From contig NZ_NVQE01000045.1 in NCBI RefSeq assembly GCF_002591975.1, positions 1 through 46,404 on the forward strand: a stretch of DNA of 46,404 nt. The letters are read 5' to 3'. Shown here piece after piece: positions 1-8,646 of the stretch. This DNA comes from Mycobacterium neglectum. Its GTDB lineage: Bacteria; Actinomycetota; Actinomycetes; Mycobacteriales; Mycobacteriaceae. Each line of letters opens with the position of its first letter. The first letter of the stretch is position 1. The notes beneath the pieces are model-generated. The model saw only the letters and a program-made list of their open reading frames with translations, was not told the DNA's origin and did no database searches. A program made the translations under genes and the position numbers.

Positions 1-2
1 CG

Positions 3-86
3 GTCTTCATGGCGGTCCCTTACTCCTTCTTCGAGGTGTACTTGGTCGTTCACCCGAAGACCTACCATCTGGCGGGCATCAGGTGA
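3..86 (+). CDS. 3' end of a membrane-transporter-like protein (partial)
   Basis: An open frame runs from the window edge to a TGA at 84-86 and gives a 27-residue tail. The tail is hydrophobic and aromatic (AVPYSFFEVYLVV) and then ends in a short basic stretch. This looks like the last membrane segment and cytoplasmic tail of a permease. A transporter would fit beside the D-amino-acid oxidoreductase that converges on it, but that is inference. The family cannot be named from 27 residues. The other forward frame over this stretch is longer but has no recognisable composition. Confidence 0.4.
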   Translation, partial: VFMAVPYSFFEVYLVVHPKTYHLAGIR

Positions 87-304
87 GGGACCGCCACCTC
101 AAATTCCACGAAGACCGGGACAACCTCCAACCACGGCTGTGGTGGCGGAAGCGCTCCCCCATCGGATTCCCATCGCTCCAGAGCGACAGGGGCTATCACG
201 CGGCTACCGTTGGGCTGCATGCTATTTCCGAGTAGTGGATCTTCGCTTTCAAGCGGTGCAAACATTGCCCTCCCTTCTTTGGTGTGGGCTAGAGCCCCTG
301 CCCG
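87..304. other. Intergenic region, no gene recognised
   Basis: This is the gap between the partial transporter-like frame and the convergent greA-like gene. I see no convincing ORF. It has a weak hairpin around 131-142 (CCAC/GTGG) and a compact GGGC-TAGA-GCCC hairpin at 286-297, just after the stop of the greA-like gene. The latter could serve as its terminator, but there is no T-tract. Confidence 0.4.
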
Positions 305-772
305 CTATCGCATCTGCGCGTTGTGCAGACCGTAGGGAACGGCCGCCAGCATTGTGACGGACAGCTCAGCGCCACTCGGCAACTTGAAGCTGCGTCGCTC
401 ACCAGGGCGCGCGCCGAGAATGGCTGCACCGAGGGGAGATTGAACTGAGTAGACCGTGGTATCGCCCAGCTCGGTACCCGGAACGCCGATGAGAAACGAC
501 TCGGTGTCGCCGGTATCGTCGTATCGAACGCTGACCACCATGCCCGGTTCGGCGATCCCGTCGTTGGGCGGATCCTCGCCTACAACCGCGTAAACGAGTA
601 GGTCGTGAATCTGTTGAATACGCGATTGGCGGGCCCGTTCGATAGCGGTCGCATTTTCACCGGTATCCCCGTCTTCGACGGCGGCAGCACACAGTCGCCG
701 CAGGGTGGCCAATTCCTCGTGTAAACCTTCGTAGGCTTCCGATGAGATCCAGATGCCTTGTGAAATAGTCAT
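305..772 (-). CDS. GreA/GreB-family transcription elongation factor
   Basis: This 155-residue protein is close to the usual GreA length of about 160. Residues 10-75 form the N-terminal coiled coil. The loop at the tip, GDTGEN at 35-40, keeps the acidic pair (D36, E39) that Gre factors insert into the RNA polymerase secondary channel to stimulate cleavage of backtracked RNA. The C-terminal half has the FKBP-like domain ending, with SPLGAAILG and the RPGE turn. The start at 772 follows GAAAGGG at good spacing; the upstream in-frame start would lack this. It lies downstream of a DadA-like gene rather than in the usual greA locus, so it may be a second, specialised Gre factor. Confidence 0.8.
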   Translation of the reverse strand: MTISQGIWISSEAYEGLHEELATLRRLCAAAVEDGDTGENATAIERARQSRIQQIHDLLVYAVVGEDPPNDGIAEPGMVVSVRYDDTGDTESFLIGVPGTELGDTTVYSVQSPLGAAILGARPGERRSFKLPSGAELSVTMLAAVPYGLHNAQMR

Positions 773-873
773 ATTCAGCCCTTTCACTACGTAAGAGTTG
801 TCGTCAGGGGCGGGCTGCAACAAACGCGCCGCCCCTGACGACTCGGATGCCCGTGTCGGGCGAGAACCTCGGT

Positions 874-2139
874 TCAGCCCACTGCTCGCCGCAGCGGATC
901 GAAAGGCTGCAGGGCTTCGGGTTGCTTACCGGTCGTGATCTGTTCGGTCAGTAGCCGGCCGGTGATCGGCCCGTGCGCGAGGCCCCACATTCCGTGCCCG
1001 CCGGCGACGTAGACGTTGCGGGATATTTCACCGATCAACGCCAAGCCGTCAGGGGTGACCGGGCGCGGACCGACCCAAACGTCGCTGCGTTCGGCCCACC
1101 GAACGCCTTCCAACAGGGGACTCGCAGAGGCCACGATTGCACCGACTCGCTGCGCCATCACTGGTTCATGCGGGTCACGGAACTCCATCGTGCCCGCCAC
1201 CCGCAGCGCACCGTTATAGGGAGTGCATGCCACTCGCACATCCGGCAGGTAGATGGGCCCGGGTATGGGCCGGTCCACGGGCACGGTGAACGAGTAGCCA
1301 CGACCTGACCGAACTGGTACCCGCAGTCGATTGCCCGCCAGTCGCGACAACCAGGCGCCGGTAGCGATCACAGCAGCATCGGCCGTCACCGGCTTGCCGT
1401 TGTAGGGAAGCACCGTCGCCGTGTTGCCGGAGCTGAAAACGTCACGTACCTCGTGGGTCAGAATCGTCGCCCCGCGTTGCACAACCGCTTCTCCAAGGGC
1501 TGTGACGAAGCGTCCCGGATCGACATATCGCTGGCCGTTGATGTTGAGCGCGGCGGTGATCGCCGGCGACGCGAGAGGGACCTGCTCACGCAATGCCTCA
1601 CCGGAGAGCCCGGTCACGAACAGCGACTGTCCGGCGTCCTCGAAAGTGCGTAGCTCGCGCATCATGTTTTCCGCGTCACGGGTGGTCCGGAACACCGCCG
1701 TAATCGGAGCGTCGGTCACCGGTGCATCGACACCGTTCGCGAGCAGCACGTCGAACGCCTCAATGCATTCCTCGTTGAGTGGGACGTTGGCCAGCACCGC
1801 CCGGTTCCACGTCGACGGGCGGCAGTTTGCGGCGAATTGCATCAAGAACAGCCATAGCGCACTATCTGCGCGCAACGGGACGTGCAGCGGAGCGCTGCGG
1901 TCGCGCAGCGAGCGCAGCGCGTAGCGAAGAACCTTCGGAGAGTTCAGCGGCATCGTCAGTGCGGGGGCGATCCACCCGGCGTTGCCCCGGGAGGCCCCTG
2001 CAGCCACGCCGGCGCGGTCCACCACCGTGACGTCGACTCCCCTCTCCTGGAGGAACCACGCCGTCGACAATCCGACGATGCCCGCGCCGACCACGACCGC
2101 AGACCGCGGACCGCCATCGAGACGTTCGCCGCCAACCAT
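874..2139 (-). CDS. DadA-type FAD-dependent D-amino-acid dehydrogenase/oxidase
   Basis: This 421-residue protein belongs to the DAO superfamily. An FAD Rossmann motif GAGIVG lies near the N terminus, followed by the acidic end of strand two (VVDR) and the AGASRGNAG segment typical of DadA-like enzymes. The C terminus has VAGGHGMWGLAHGP, the second FAD-contact region. The family oxidatively deaminates D-amino acids or related amines to 2-oxo acids; the substrate cannot be read here. I chose the ATG at 2139 because GGAGG lies 7 nt upstream of it, whereas the ATG two codons earlier abuts the same Shine-Dalgarno. The gene lies 124 bp downstream of a PucR regulator on the same strand, and a greA-like gene follows. 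Confidence 0.85.
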   Translation of the reverse strand: MVGGERLDGGPRSAVVVGAGIVGLSTAWFLQERGVDVTVVDRAGVAAGASRGNAGWIAPALTMPLNSPKVLRYALRSLRDRSAPLHVPLRADSALWLFLMQFAANCRPSTWNRAVLANVPLNEECIEAFDVLLANGVDAPVTDAPITAVFRTTRDAENMMRELRTFEDAGQSLFVTGLSGEALREQVPLASPAITAALNINGQRYVDPGRFVTALGEAVVQRGATILTHEVRDVFSSGNTATVLPYNGKPVTADAAVIATGAWLSRLAGNRLRVPVRSGRGYSFTVPVDRPIPGPIYLPDVRVACTPYNGALRVAGTMEFRDPHEPVMAQRVGAIVASASPLLEGVRWAERSDVWVGPRPVTPDGLALIGEISRNVYVAGGHGMWGLAHGPITGRLLTEQITTGKQPEALQPFDPLRRAVG

Positions 2140-2218
2140 TGCCATACCTCCATCGCTCGACCATTACGGGTAACTCCATGGTCGCCCGACCGGCACCGAC
2201 AGCAGTTGCCGCCACGGG

Positions 2219-2241
2219 ACAACCCACAGCGGTGCCGTTGT
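2219..2241. promoter_or_regulatory. Possible PucR operator (ACAAC-N13-GTTGT)
   Basis: An inverted repeat with 5-bp arms (2219-2223 and 2237-2241) lies in the gap between pucR and the dadA-like gene. An inner CCACA/TGTGG-like symmetry partly overlaps it. PucR-family regulators usually act on adjacent genes, but the arms are short and this is only a candidate. Confidence 0.22.
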
Positions 2242-2263
2242 GGTGATCCGACAAATGACCTGG

Positions 2264-3790
2264 TCAGTCGAGGTTCATCGCAGCAAGTTCGATGATCATG
2301 GCCAGCCGCTTGCGGCCGTCGCCCAACTGCAGGTCGGTGATCTCGCCCATCTTGCGGAGTCGGTATCGCACGGTGTTCTCATGCAATCCCAAACGGTCGC
2401 CCGCCTCGGCAGGGTCCCCAAGAGCCTCCAGCCAAGCCCTCAATGTCGACACATAGTCGGTGGAGTGATCGGTGTCGTGGCGTCGCAGCTCAGCGACGGG
2501 TCCCCGGTCCGGCGTCCGGCCAGAGCGCGCCGCGGTGCGAAGGCGTTGCAGCAGGATCTCGTCCCATGACTCGTCGTAGGCAGGCGGCGAGGTACTTGAC
2601 TGCTTGGTTTCGTGCAGGGCCAGACACTCATCGGCTTCCTGTCGCGCCGCGGGCAGATCGCTTGGCCCTGCCGCTTTGCTGATTCCGGCCAACACGGTCA
2701 ACCGATCGGGCAGCGACGCTAGCAAACCTGCGACCCAGCGACGCGCCGCCGCCGCCTGCTCGCCCGGCAGCAACGTATAGACGGTATTTCCGGCCAGTGC
2801 GCTCCGGCCAGGGCGCGACCAACCGAAGCCGCTGGTCGCCCTCTCGAAGGCCAGCAGGAGACCGGCGTCTCGATCGTTGCCGATGAACGCCTGCACGGCT
2901 ATCACCCGCATGAGACCCTGCGGCAAGCCAAGTCTGCTGGCCGACGCGGCGGCATCAGGGCTGCCATCAAGCAGTCGAAGCACCAGTTCGGATTCGACCT
3001 GGCGCTCCAAATCTGCACTGGCGCGTGACCGCAACAGATGCAGAGCCACTGTGCGGGCCCCGTCAGCCAGTGCCGTACGTTCGGGATCGTCCAGCGGCTT
3101 GTGGCAGGCAACCCACAACGATCCCATGAGCTCTCGCCCCGAGCGCACCGCCACCACCATGCGGCCAGACACTCCGTGTTCGGTGTCCGGGCTGACGAAC
3201 AACGGTTCATCCGAGGTCGCAAGATGGGCGAAAACACCTCGAGTATCGAAGAATTCGCGAAGGTGCTGCGGCGCCTGCCTGTCCATGATGGTCGCCACCC
3301 TCGCCGGGTCGGCGTTCTGCTGCATCGTCGAGTAAGCAAGCACCCGCGACAATGGGTCTTCGATGGTGACCCCGCCGCCGGTCATCTCGGCCATGCTGTC
3401 GGCGAGGGCGAACAGATCCGTTGGACCGCGACCGGATTCGGTTTCACGCCCTTCCAGTACCAACCCATAAACGACCGCCGAAAGCTCGCTCCACGACACC
3501 GTCGCATCGACGACCATCACCGCGATGCCCTCACCCATCCCGGCGAAGGTGGTGTCGTCATCGACGTCGCGCAGAAGAACAACTGCCGCGTGCGCCGACG
3601 CCGCCCATCGCAACGCCTCGTCGGCCGAACGCGCCCCGATGGCCAGGAGCACGTCGCCGATGACCGTGCGTCCACCGGCGGTCTCGTGCATCGCCACACT
3701 GCCGAGTTCCTTCGAGCGCGGTATCGGGCAGAAACGCAAACGGACGCCGTAGCTTCCCAACACGTTCACCAACCGGTCCAACGTGACCAC
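2264..3790 (-). CDS. PucR/CdaR-family transcriptional regulator
   Basis: This 508-residue protein ends in the PucR C-terminal helix-turn-helix (LGLHENTVRYRLRKM), a hallmark of the family. The N-terminal part resembles the PucR ligand-binding region and the centre a CdaR-type GGDEF-like region. The GTG start at 3790 is preceded by AAAAAGGAG at 6 nt, which is much better placed than an in-frame ATG 20 codons upstream. PucR proteins activate purine, amino-acid or sugar-acid catabolic genes. The most likely target is the downstream DadA-like gene; this is inferred from position only. Confidence 0.85.
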   Translation of the reverse strand: MVTLDRLVNVLGSYGVRLRFCPIPRSKELGSVAMHETAGGRTVIGDVLLAIGARSADEALRWAASAHAAVVLLRDVDDDTTFAGMGEGIAVMVVDATVSWSELSAVVYGLVLEGRETESGRGPTDLFALADSMAEMTGGGVTIEDPLSRVLAYSTMQQNADPARVATIMDRQAPQHLREFFDTRGVFAHLATSDEPLFVSPDTEHGVSGRMVVAVRSGRELMGSLWVACHKPLDDPERTALADGARTVALHLLRSRASADLERQVESELVLRLLDGSPDAAASASRLGLPQGLMRVIAVQAFIGNDRDAGLLLAFERATSGFGWSRPGRSALAGNTVYTLLPGEQAAAARRWVAGLLASLPDRLTVLAGISKAAGPSDLPAARQEADECLALHETKQSSTSPPAYDESWDEILLQRLRTAARSGRTPDRGPVAELRRHDTDHSTDYVSTLRAWLEALGDPAEAGDRLGLHENTVRYRLRKMGEITDLQLGDGRKRLAMIIELAAMNLD

Positions 3791-3841
3791 ACGCGTCTCC
3801 TTTTTCACGCCGAGTCTATGGTCCGTCACACGGCCGAGGCG

Positions 3842-4600
3842 ATGTCGCACTCCGCCGGTAACGTCGTCAGCGTGGGATATCGCGAGTACGCACCGCCCAC
3901 CGTGTTGCGCGACCTGGTCGAGTCGGCGTGGGCGTTGGACGGTCCGCCGGCTCCCGTGCGCGTGCTGCCCGACGGGTGCATGGACCTCATCGCGATGAAC
4001 GGCGACATCGTCGTCGCCGGGCCGGACACCGCAGCGGTGATGACGTCGCGCGACGGAGACCCATACGTCGGCTTGCGTTTTCGGCCAGGCATTCTGCCTC
4101 GCCTACTCGGAGTTCCGGCGGGCGAGATACGCGATCGGCGGGTGCTCCTTTCGGATCTGCGGAGACCGCCTCCGCGAGCCCGGTCGCTGACCGAATTGAC
4201 CGAGCAGCTGGCGGCCGAAGAGCCGCGGAGCGAAACGGCGCCGTGGACGATGCCGCAGTTGAGGCAGGTCACCGAGGACCTCGCCGCCGGGTCGAACGTC
4301 GCCGACCTGGCGCACGCCCTCGGCTGGTCGCCGCGCACCCTGCAGCGCCAGTGCACCGCCGTATACGGTTACGGTGCTGCGACCCTGCGGCGCATCCTGC
4401 GTTTCCGGCGCGCTCGACGACTGCTGGATGCGGGGCTTGTCCTCACTGACGTCGCCGTCCGCGCGGGCTACTCGGACCAACCGCATCTGCACCGTGAGGT
4501 CCGCGCGCTCGCGGGCGTGCCCTTGCGATGGTTTGGTCAGGACGGCAACGGCGCGAACAGATCCACCCAGTTGCCGTCCGGGTCGGCAACGGTTGCATAG
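3842..4600 (+). CDS. AraC-family transcriptional regulator
   Basis: This protein has about 252 residues. The N-terminal half contains the small sensor region found in DUF6597-type AraC proteins, with VRVLPDGCMDLI and a GLRFRPG stretch. The C-terminal 100 residues form the two AraC helix-turn-helices, including DLAHALGWSPRTLQRQ and the second-helix region DVAVRAGYSDQPHLHREVRAL. The start is uncertain: ATG 3842 or ATG 3818 are both possible and neither has a strong Shine-Dalgarno. It diverges from pucR. Its last 64 bp overlap the convergent VOC gene, an unusually long antisense overlap that may link their expression. Confidence 0.8.
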   Translation: MSHSAGNVVSVGYREYAPPTVLRDLVESAWALDGPPAPVRVLPDGCMDLIAMNGDIVVAGPDTAAVMTSRDGDPYVGLRFRPGILPRLLGVPAGEIRDRRVLLSDLRRPPPRARSLTELTEQLAAEEPRSETAPWTMPQLRQVTEDLAAGSNVADLAHALGWSPRTLQRQCTAVYGYGAATLRRILRFRRARRLLDAGLVLTDVAVRAGYSDQPHLHREVRALAGVPLRWFGQDGNGANRSTQLPSGSATVA

Positions 4601-4893
4601 CGCTGCCCCCACGGGGCGTCGTAAGGCTGGAGCAAGCCGGAATAGCCCTCCGCGGTGACCTTTTCGTAGAGTGCGTCGACCTCACCGGCAGTCCCGACGC
4701 CAAACGCCAATGTGAGCCTGGCGATCGTCTCCTCGTTGTCGAACGACAGGGTGTTGCCGCCGGGCAGTTCAACTGCCACATGCGGTCCATCGGAGTCCGG
4801 CACCGGCAGACCAAGAAGCCGGTAGAAGTTCAGCGATGCTGCCAGGTTGCTGGCGAATACTTGGAAGACGGTTGAAGTCACTCGAATATCCAT
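4537..4893 (-). CDS. VOC (glyoxalase/bleomycin-resistance) family protein
   Basis: This single-module vicinal-oxygen-chelate protein has 118 residues. The start has the typical LAASLNFYRLLGL pattern, the middle has HVAVELPGG, and the end has WGQRYATVADPDGNWVDLF, which supplies the usual late metal-ligand or fold residues. Members bind metal or small hydrophobic ligands; no substrate is deducible. It converges on and overlaps the AraC-family gene, so the regulator and the VOC protein may form a small resistance or detoxification pair. That pairing is inference. Confidence 0.8.
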   Translation of the reverse strand: MDIRVTSTVFQVFASNLAASLNFYRLLGLPVPDSDGPHVAVELPGGNTLSFDNEETIARLTLAFGVGTAGEVDALYEKVTAEGYSGLLQPYDAPWGQRYATVADPDGNWVDLFAPLPS

Positions 4894-5083
4894 ACCGCCG
4901 ACGCTATGCCGGGAGCCGGGTAGGTGTCGTGAACAAATCGGACACCCTTGGCGGCGGGTTTGCGCCTTTTGATTGAGTCCCCCGTCATAAGTGCACTTTT
5001 CGACTACGCTTCGCTACAACCAATGCGCCGGTGATGTTTGCCAAGAACGGCGACAGGCGGTGCACAACGACAGGAGTTGACTG

Positions 5084-5800
5084 ATGAGGCGCACGGCGAT
5101 CACCGGAGCAGCCGCGTTGGCTGCGGCTTTGGCCCTGGTGTTATCGGGATGCGGTTCGGACACCAAAACCGAACCCAGCACCACGGAATCGGAAACCACC
5201 ACCACCACCACGACGAGCGCCAAGGCCGCGCCGACGACAACGGCCAAGGTCGCTCCGCGCGATGAGGATGCGGCGGGCCCGAACCCGACGATCGCCAGCT
5301 ACATCGTCGAGAACAACATTCAGGAGACGCCCGTCAAACGTGGCGACCCCGGTTCGCCGACGATCGATCTGCCGATCCCCGACGGCTGGGAGCCGGCCGG
5401 GGAGAACACCCCCGAGTGGGCCTACGGCGCAATAATCTATGCAGGCCCCGAAGCTGCCGAGTACTCTCCGAGCATCGTCGCGCTGGTCTCGAAGCTGACC
5501 GGCAACGTCGATCCGCAGCGGATCATCGATTTGGCGCCGGGCGAACTGCAGAACCTGCCGGGCTGGGTTGCATCGAACGAAGGTGAGAACAGCACGCTTG
5601 GCGAGTACCCGGCCTTTCAGCTCGGTGGCACCTGGGACTCGGAGGGGCAGACCAAGATCGTCGCCCAGAAGACGGTCGTGATCCCCGGCGCCGACGGCCT
5701 CTACATATTGCAGCTCAACGCCGACGGCCTGGAGAACCAGGGCGACATCGTGGGCGCGGCAACGAACGTCATCGACGAGCAGACGACCATCACGCCGTGA
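5084..5800 (+). CDS. LpqN/LpqT-family lipoprotein
   Basis: This 238-residue protein has a positively charged start, a hydrophobic Ala/Leu segment and the lipobox LSGC, so it should be diacylated at the cysteine and exposed on the outer face of the membrane. A low-complexity Thr-rich linker follows. From about residue 95 a domain begins with PIPDGWEP, which matches the mycobacterial LpqN family. AGGAG lies 8 nt before the ATG. The function of the family is poorly defined. It is flanked by unrelated genes and ends 4 bp before the convergent oxidoreductase stop. Confidence 0.82.
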   Translation: MRRTAITGAAALAAALALVLSGCGSDTKTEPSTTESETTTTTTTSAKAAPTTTAKVAPRDEDAAGPNPTIASYIVENNIQETPVKRGDPGSPTIDLPIPDGWEPAGENTPEWAYGAIIYAGPEAAEYSPSIVALVSKLTGNVDPQRIIDLAPGELQNLPGWVASNEGENSTLGEYPAFQLGGTWDSEGQTKIVAQKTVVIPGADGLYILQLNADGLENQGDIVGAATNVIDEQTTITP

Positions 5801-5804
5801 TGTA

Positions 5805-6926
5805 TTAACCCTCGCGGATACCGTCTAATCGCCGAGTTGCCTCTTCGAAACCGGAGACCAACTCGGCGATTATGTCTGCGACGGGGCGGATCTCGTTCAT
5901 CCGTCCGACGATCTGGCCGACCGGCATCGCGACGGTGTCGGGATTGTCCGACTCGTTCATTCGCTGGTGGGCCTCGCTGACGAGGATGTTCTGCAGCGGC
6001 ATCGGCAGCGGCTCAGGCGCATCGGGCTCGTCCCAGGCGTCGGTCCACTTCGACTTGAGCAGGCGCGCAGGCTTACCGGTGTAGATGCGGCGGCGCACCG
6101 TGTCACTCGAGTTGGCGCGCAGCAGCGCCTCCTGGATCGTGGAGACGCCGGATGGCTTGCGGTGGCCGAGATCGTATTCGGCCGACGTCAGGAACGCCGA
6201 GCCCATCCACACCCCCTGCGCGCCAAGCGCGAGCGCCGCCGCCACCTGTTGACCGCTGCCGATACCGCCGGCTGCTAGCACGGGTGCCTTACCGTCAACC
6301 GCATCAACGATTTCCGGCCACAGCACCACCGAGCCGATCTCGCCGGTGTGTCCGCCGGCCTCATGGCCCTGCGCGACGACGATGTCCACGCCGTTCTCGA
6401 CGTGACGTTGGGCATGTTTGGCGCTGCCCGCGAGGGCCGCCACCGGCACACCGGCCGCGTGCACCTGGTCGATGACGTCCTTCGGCGGTGAGCCAAGGGC
6501 GTTGGCGATCAACTTGATCGGATGCTTGAGTGCCACCTCGACGTGCGACCGGGCCACCGAATGCAGCCACCCCAGCACGCCCGCGTTGCGCTCCTCATCT
6601 TCGGGCAACGGCGGAACACCAAGGTCGGCAAGGGTTTTATCGATGAAGTCGCGATGACTCGGCGGGATCAGCTTGCCGATGTCGACGGCCGTCCCCTCCT
6701 GCGGCACCTTCGCGGGCATCACGATGTCGACGCCGTAGGGCTTGCCGTCGGTGTTCTCGTCCATCCAGCACAGCACCGTCTCGAGATCATCGGCGTCGTT
6801 GAACCGAACGCAGCCGAGCACGCCGAGCCCGCCGGCCTTGCTGACCGCGGCGGCGACTTTCTCCGATGGCGTGAAAACGAATATCGGATAGTCGATACCG
6901 AAGCGGTCACAGAGGGCGGTTCGCAT
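5805..6926 (-). CDS. Nitronate monooxygenase-like FMN protein (sterol cluster)
   Basis: This 373-residue TIM-barrel protein belongs to the nitronate monooxygenase/2-nitropropane dioxygenase family. It carries VVAQGHEAGGHTG (active-site/FMN region), VLAAGGIGSG and the GAQGVWMGSAFL phosphate-binding region. Its start ATG overlaps the fadD19 stop by one base (TGATG), so the two are translationally coupled. A related protein (Rv3553) sits among sterol genes in M. tuberculosis. The true reaction is unknown. Coupling to FadD19 suggests a CoA-thioester or ring-redox role, but that is inference. Confidence 0.8.
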   Translation of the reverse strand: MRTALCDRFGIDYPIFVFTPSEKVAAAVSKAGGLGVLGCVRFNDADDLETVLCWMDENTDGKPYGVDIVMPAKVPQEGTAVDIGKLIPPSHRDFIDKTLADLGVPPLPEDEERNAGVLGWLHSVARSHVEVALKHPIKLIANALGSPPKDVIDQVHAAGVPVAALAGSAKHAQRHVENGVDIVVAQGHEAGGHTGEIGSVVLWPEIVDAVDGKAPVLAAGGIGSGQQVAAALALGAQGVWMGSAFLTSAEYDLGHRKPSGVSTIQEALLRANSSDTVRRRIYTGKPARLLKSKWTDAWDEPDAPEPLPMPLQNILVSEAHQRMNESDNPDTVAMPVGQIVGRMNEIRPVADIIAELVSGFEEATRRLDGIREG

Positions 6927-8578
6927 CAAGTCGCGGACCCCACATGGTTGGCGTGTGCGTCGTCGGCGGGGCGTTCCTCGGTGGTGTCCTTGGCCCATCG
7001 GTAGTCGGGCTTACCGGCCGGCGTCCGGTGGATCTCGTCGACCCACCAAACCTTGCGCGGCACCTTGTATCCGGCGATCTCCTGACGCACGAACGTGTCG
7101 AGTTCGGCGAGCGTCGGGTTGGTGCCCGGACGACGGTGGATGACGGCAGCGACGCAGTTGCCGAATCGCTCGTCCGGCACACCGACGACCAATGCGTCGA
7201 AAACATCCGGGTGGCCCTTGAGCGCGGCTTCCACCTCTTCTGGGTAGATCTTCTCGCCGCCACTGTTGATGGACTGCGAGCCGCGGCCGAGCATCGTCAC
7301 CGAGCCGTCCGCGTCGACCTCGGCGTAGTCACCCGGAATCGCATAGCGCACACCGTTGAACGTCTTGAACGTCTCGGCCGTCTTCTTCTCGTCCTTGTAG
7401 TAGCCGACCGGAATGTTGCCCTTCTTGGCGATCATCCCCCGCACACCTGAGCCCGGCTTTACCTCGTTACCCTCTTCGTCGAGAACGACGGTGCGGTGGT
7501 CGATCGTCACGCGCGGGCCGCCGGTGTGTGACTGACCCTTGGCCACGATGCTGGTTCCGCCGAAGCCCGTTTCCGAGGAACCGATCGAGTCGGTGATCAC
7601 CCGGTTGGGCAGCAGTTCGAGAAACTTCTCTTTGATGCTCGTCGAGAACAGCGCGGCGGTGCTGGCGAGAAGGAACAGCGACGAGAGGTCGGGCTCGTGG
7701 CCGCCGTCGTGCAGCTTGGTCAATGCGTCCAGCAGCGGGCGCGCCATCGCGTCGCCGGTGAAGAACAGCAGGTTCACCTTGTACTTCTCGATGGTCTGCC
7801 ATACCTCGTCGGCGTCGAATTCAGGTGCCAGCACGGTGGTTTGGCCCGAGAAGATCGACATCCACGTGGCCGACTGGGTTGCCCCGTGGATCATCGGCGG
7901 GATCGGGTAGCGCACCATCGGCGGGTTTGCGGCGGCGGCCTTGGCCAGGTCGTATTCGTCTTTGACGAACTCACCCGTCGCAAAGTCGGTGCCGCCGAAC
8001 AACACCCGGTAGACGTCCTCGTGGCGCCACATCACGCCCTTGGGGAACCCGGTGGTGCCGCCGGTGTACAGCAGGTAGATGTCGTCGGGGCTGCGCTCGC
8101 CGAAATCGCGGTCGGGCGAGCCCTGCTCCAGTGCCGAGTAGAACTCGACGCCGCCGTAGCGCTGGTAGTCGTCGTCGCTACCGTCCTCGACCGACAGGAT
8201 GGTCGTGACGTTCGGCGTCTCGGGAAGGACGTTGGCCACGCGGTCGGCATACCGGCGCTCGTGCACCAGTGCGACCATGTCCGAGTTCTCGAAAAGATAC
8301 TTCAGCTCGCCCTCGACATAGCGGAAGTTGACGTTCACCAGAATGGCACCCGCCTTCACGATGCCCAGCATCGCGATCACGATCTCGATGCGGTTCCGGC
8401 AGTACAGCCCGACCTTGTCGTCCTTCTTCACCCCCCGGTCGCGCAGATAGTGGGCCAGGCGGTTGGCCTTCTCCTCCAACTGGGCGTAGGTGAGCTGTTC
8501 GTCGCCGGAAATGAGGGCGACACGGTCAGGCACGGCGTCGATGGCGTGCTCGGCAAGGTCGGCAATGTTCAGGGCCAC
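6926..8578 (-). CDS. fadD19: FadD19, steroid side-chain acyl-CoA synthetase
   Basis: This 550-residue member of the ANL superfamily has the AMP-binding P-loop YTGGTTGFPKG at 171-181, and the C-terminal catalytic lysine falls in PAGKPDYRW near residue 523. FadD19 activates C27 sterol acids (3-oxo-cholestenoate type) to CoA thioesters. In rhodococci it is needed for C24-branched phytosterol side chains. The identity rests on family plus synteny: it diverges from an enoyl-CoA hydratase across a KstR box, exactly as Rv3515c does from Rv3516. It is followed without a gap by the nitronate-monooxygenase-like gene. Confidence 0.92.
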   Translation of the reverse strand: MALNIADLAEHAIDAVPDRVALISGDEQLTYAQLEEKANRLAHYLRDRGVKKDDKVGLYCRNRIEIVIAMLGIVKAGAILVNVNFRYVEGELKYLFENSDMVALVHERRYADRVANVLPETPNVTTILSVEDGSDDDYQRYGGVEFYSALEQGSPDRDFGERSPDDIYLLYTGGTTGFPKGVMWRHEDVYRVLFGGTDFATGEFVKDEYDLAKAAAANPPMVRYPIPPMIHGATQSATWMSIFSGQTTVLAPEFDADEVWQTIEKYKVNLLFFTGDAMARPLLDALTKLHDGGHEPDLSSLFLLASTAALFSTSIKEKFLELLPNRVITDSIGSSETGFGGTSIVAKGQSHTGGPRVTIDHRTVVLDEEGNEVKPGSGVRGMIAKKGNIPVGYYKDEKKTAETFKTFNGVRYAIPGDYAEVDADGSVTMLGRGSQSINSGGEKIYPEEVEAALKGHPDVFDALVVGVPDERFGNCVAAVIHRRPGTNPTLAELDTFVRQEIAGYKVPRKVWWVDEIHRTPAGKPDYRWAKDTTEERPADDAHANHVGSAT

Positions 8579-8588
8579 AGGACTAAAC

Positions 8589-8602
8589 TAGAACGTGTTA
8601 CA
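8589..8602. promoter_or_regulatory. KstR operator between fadD19 and echA19
   Basis: The sequence TAGAACGTGTTACA fits the mycobacterial KstR consensus TNNAACNNGTTNNA at every fixed position. It lies 11 bp upstream of fadD19 and 44 bp upstream of echA19. It probably lets the TetR-family repressor KstR control both divergent genes, with release by sterol-derived CoA esters. Confidence 0.85.
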
Positions 8603-8646
8603 TTTCCAGACAAGTCTGTGGCATCGACGCTGGAAGGCGGACCCTC

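Noticed and set aside
2240..3752. Several forward frames opposite pucR
   Set aside because: They are antisense to a gene with a clear PucR helix-turn-helix and a good Shine-Dalgarno; none has its own support.
5185..5245. ACC/ACG-rich run considered as a microsatellite repeat
   Set aside because: It encodes the Thr-rich linker following the lipobox of the LpqN-type lipoprotein; such linkers are common in mycobacterial lipoproteins.
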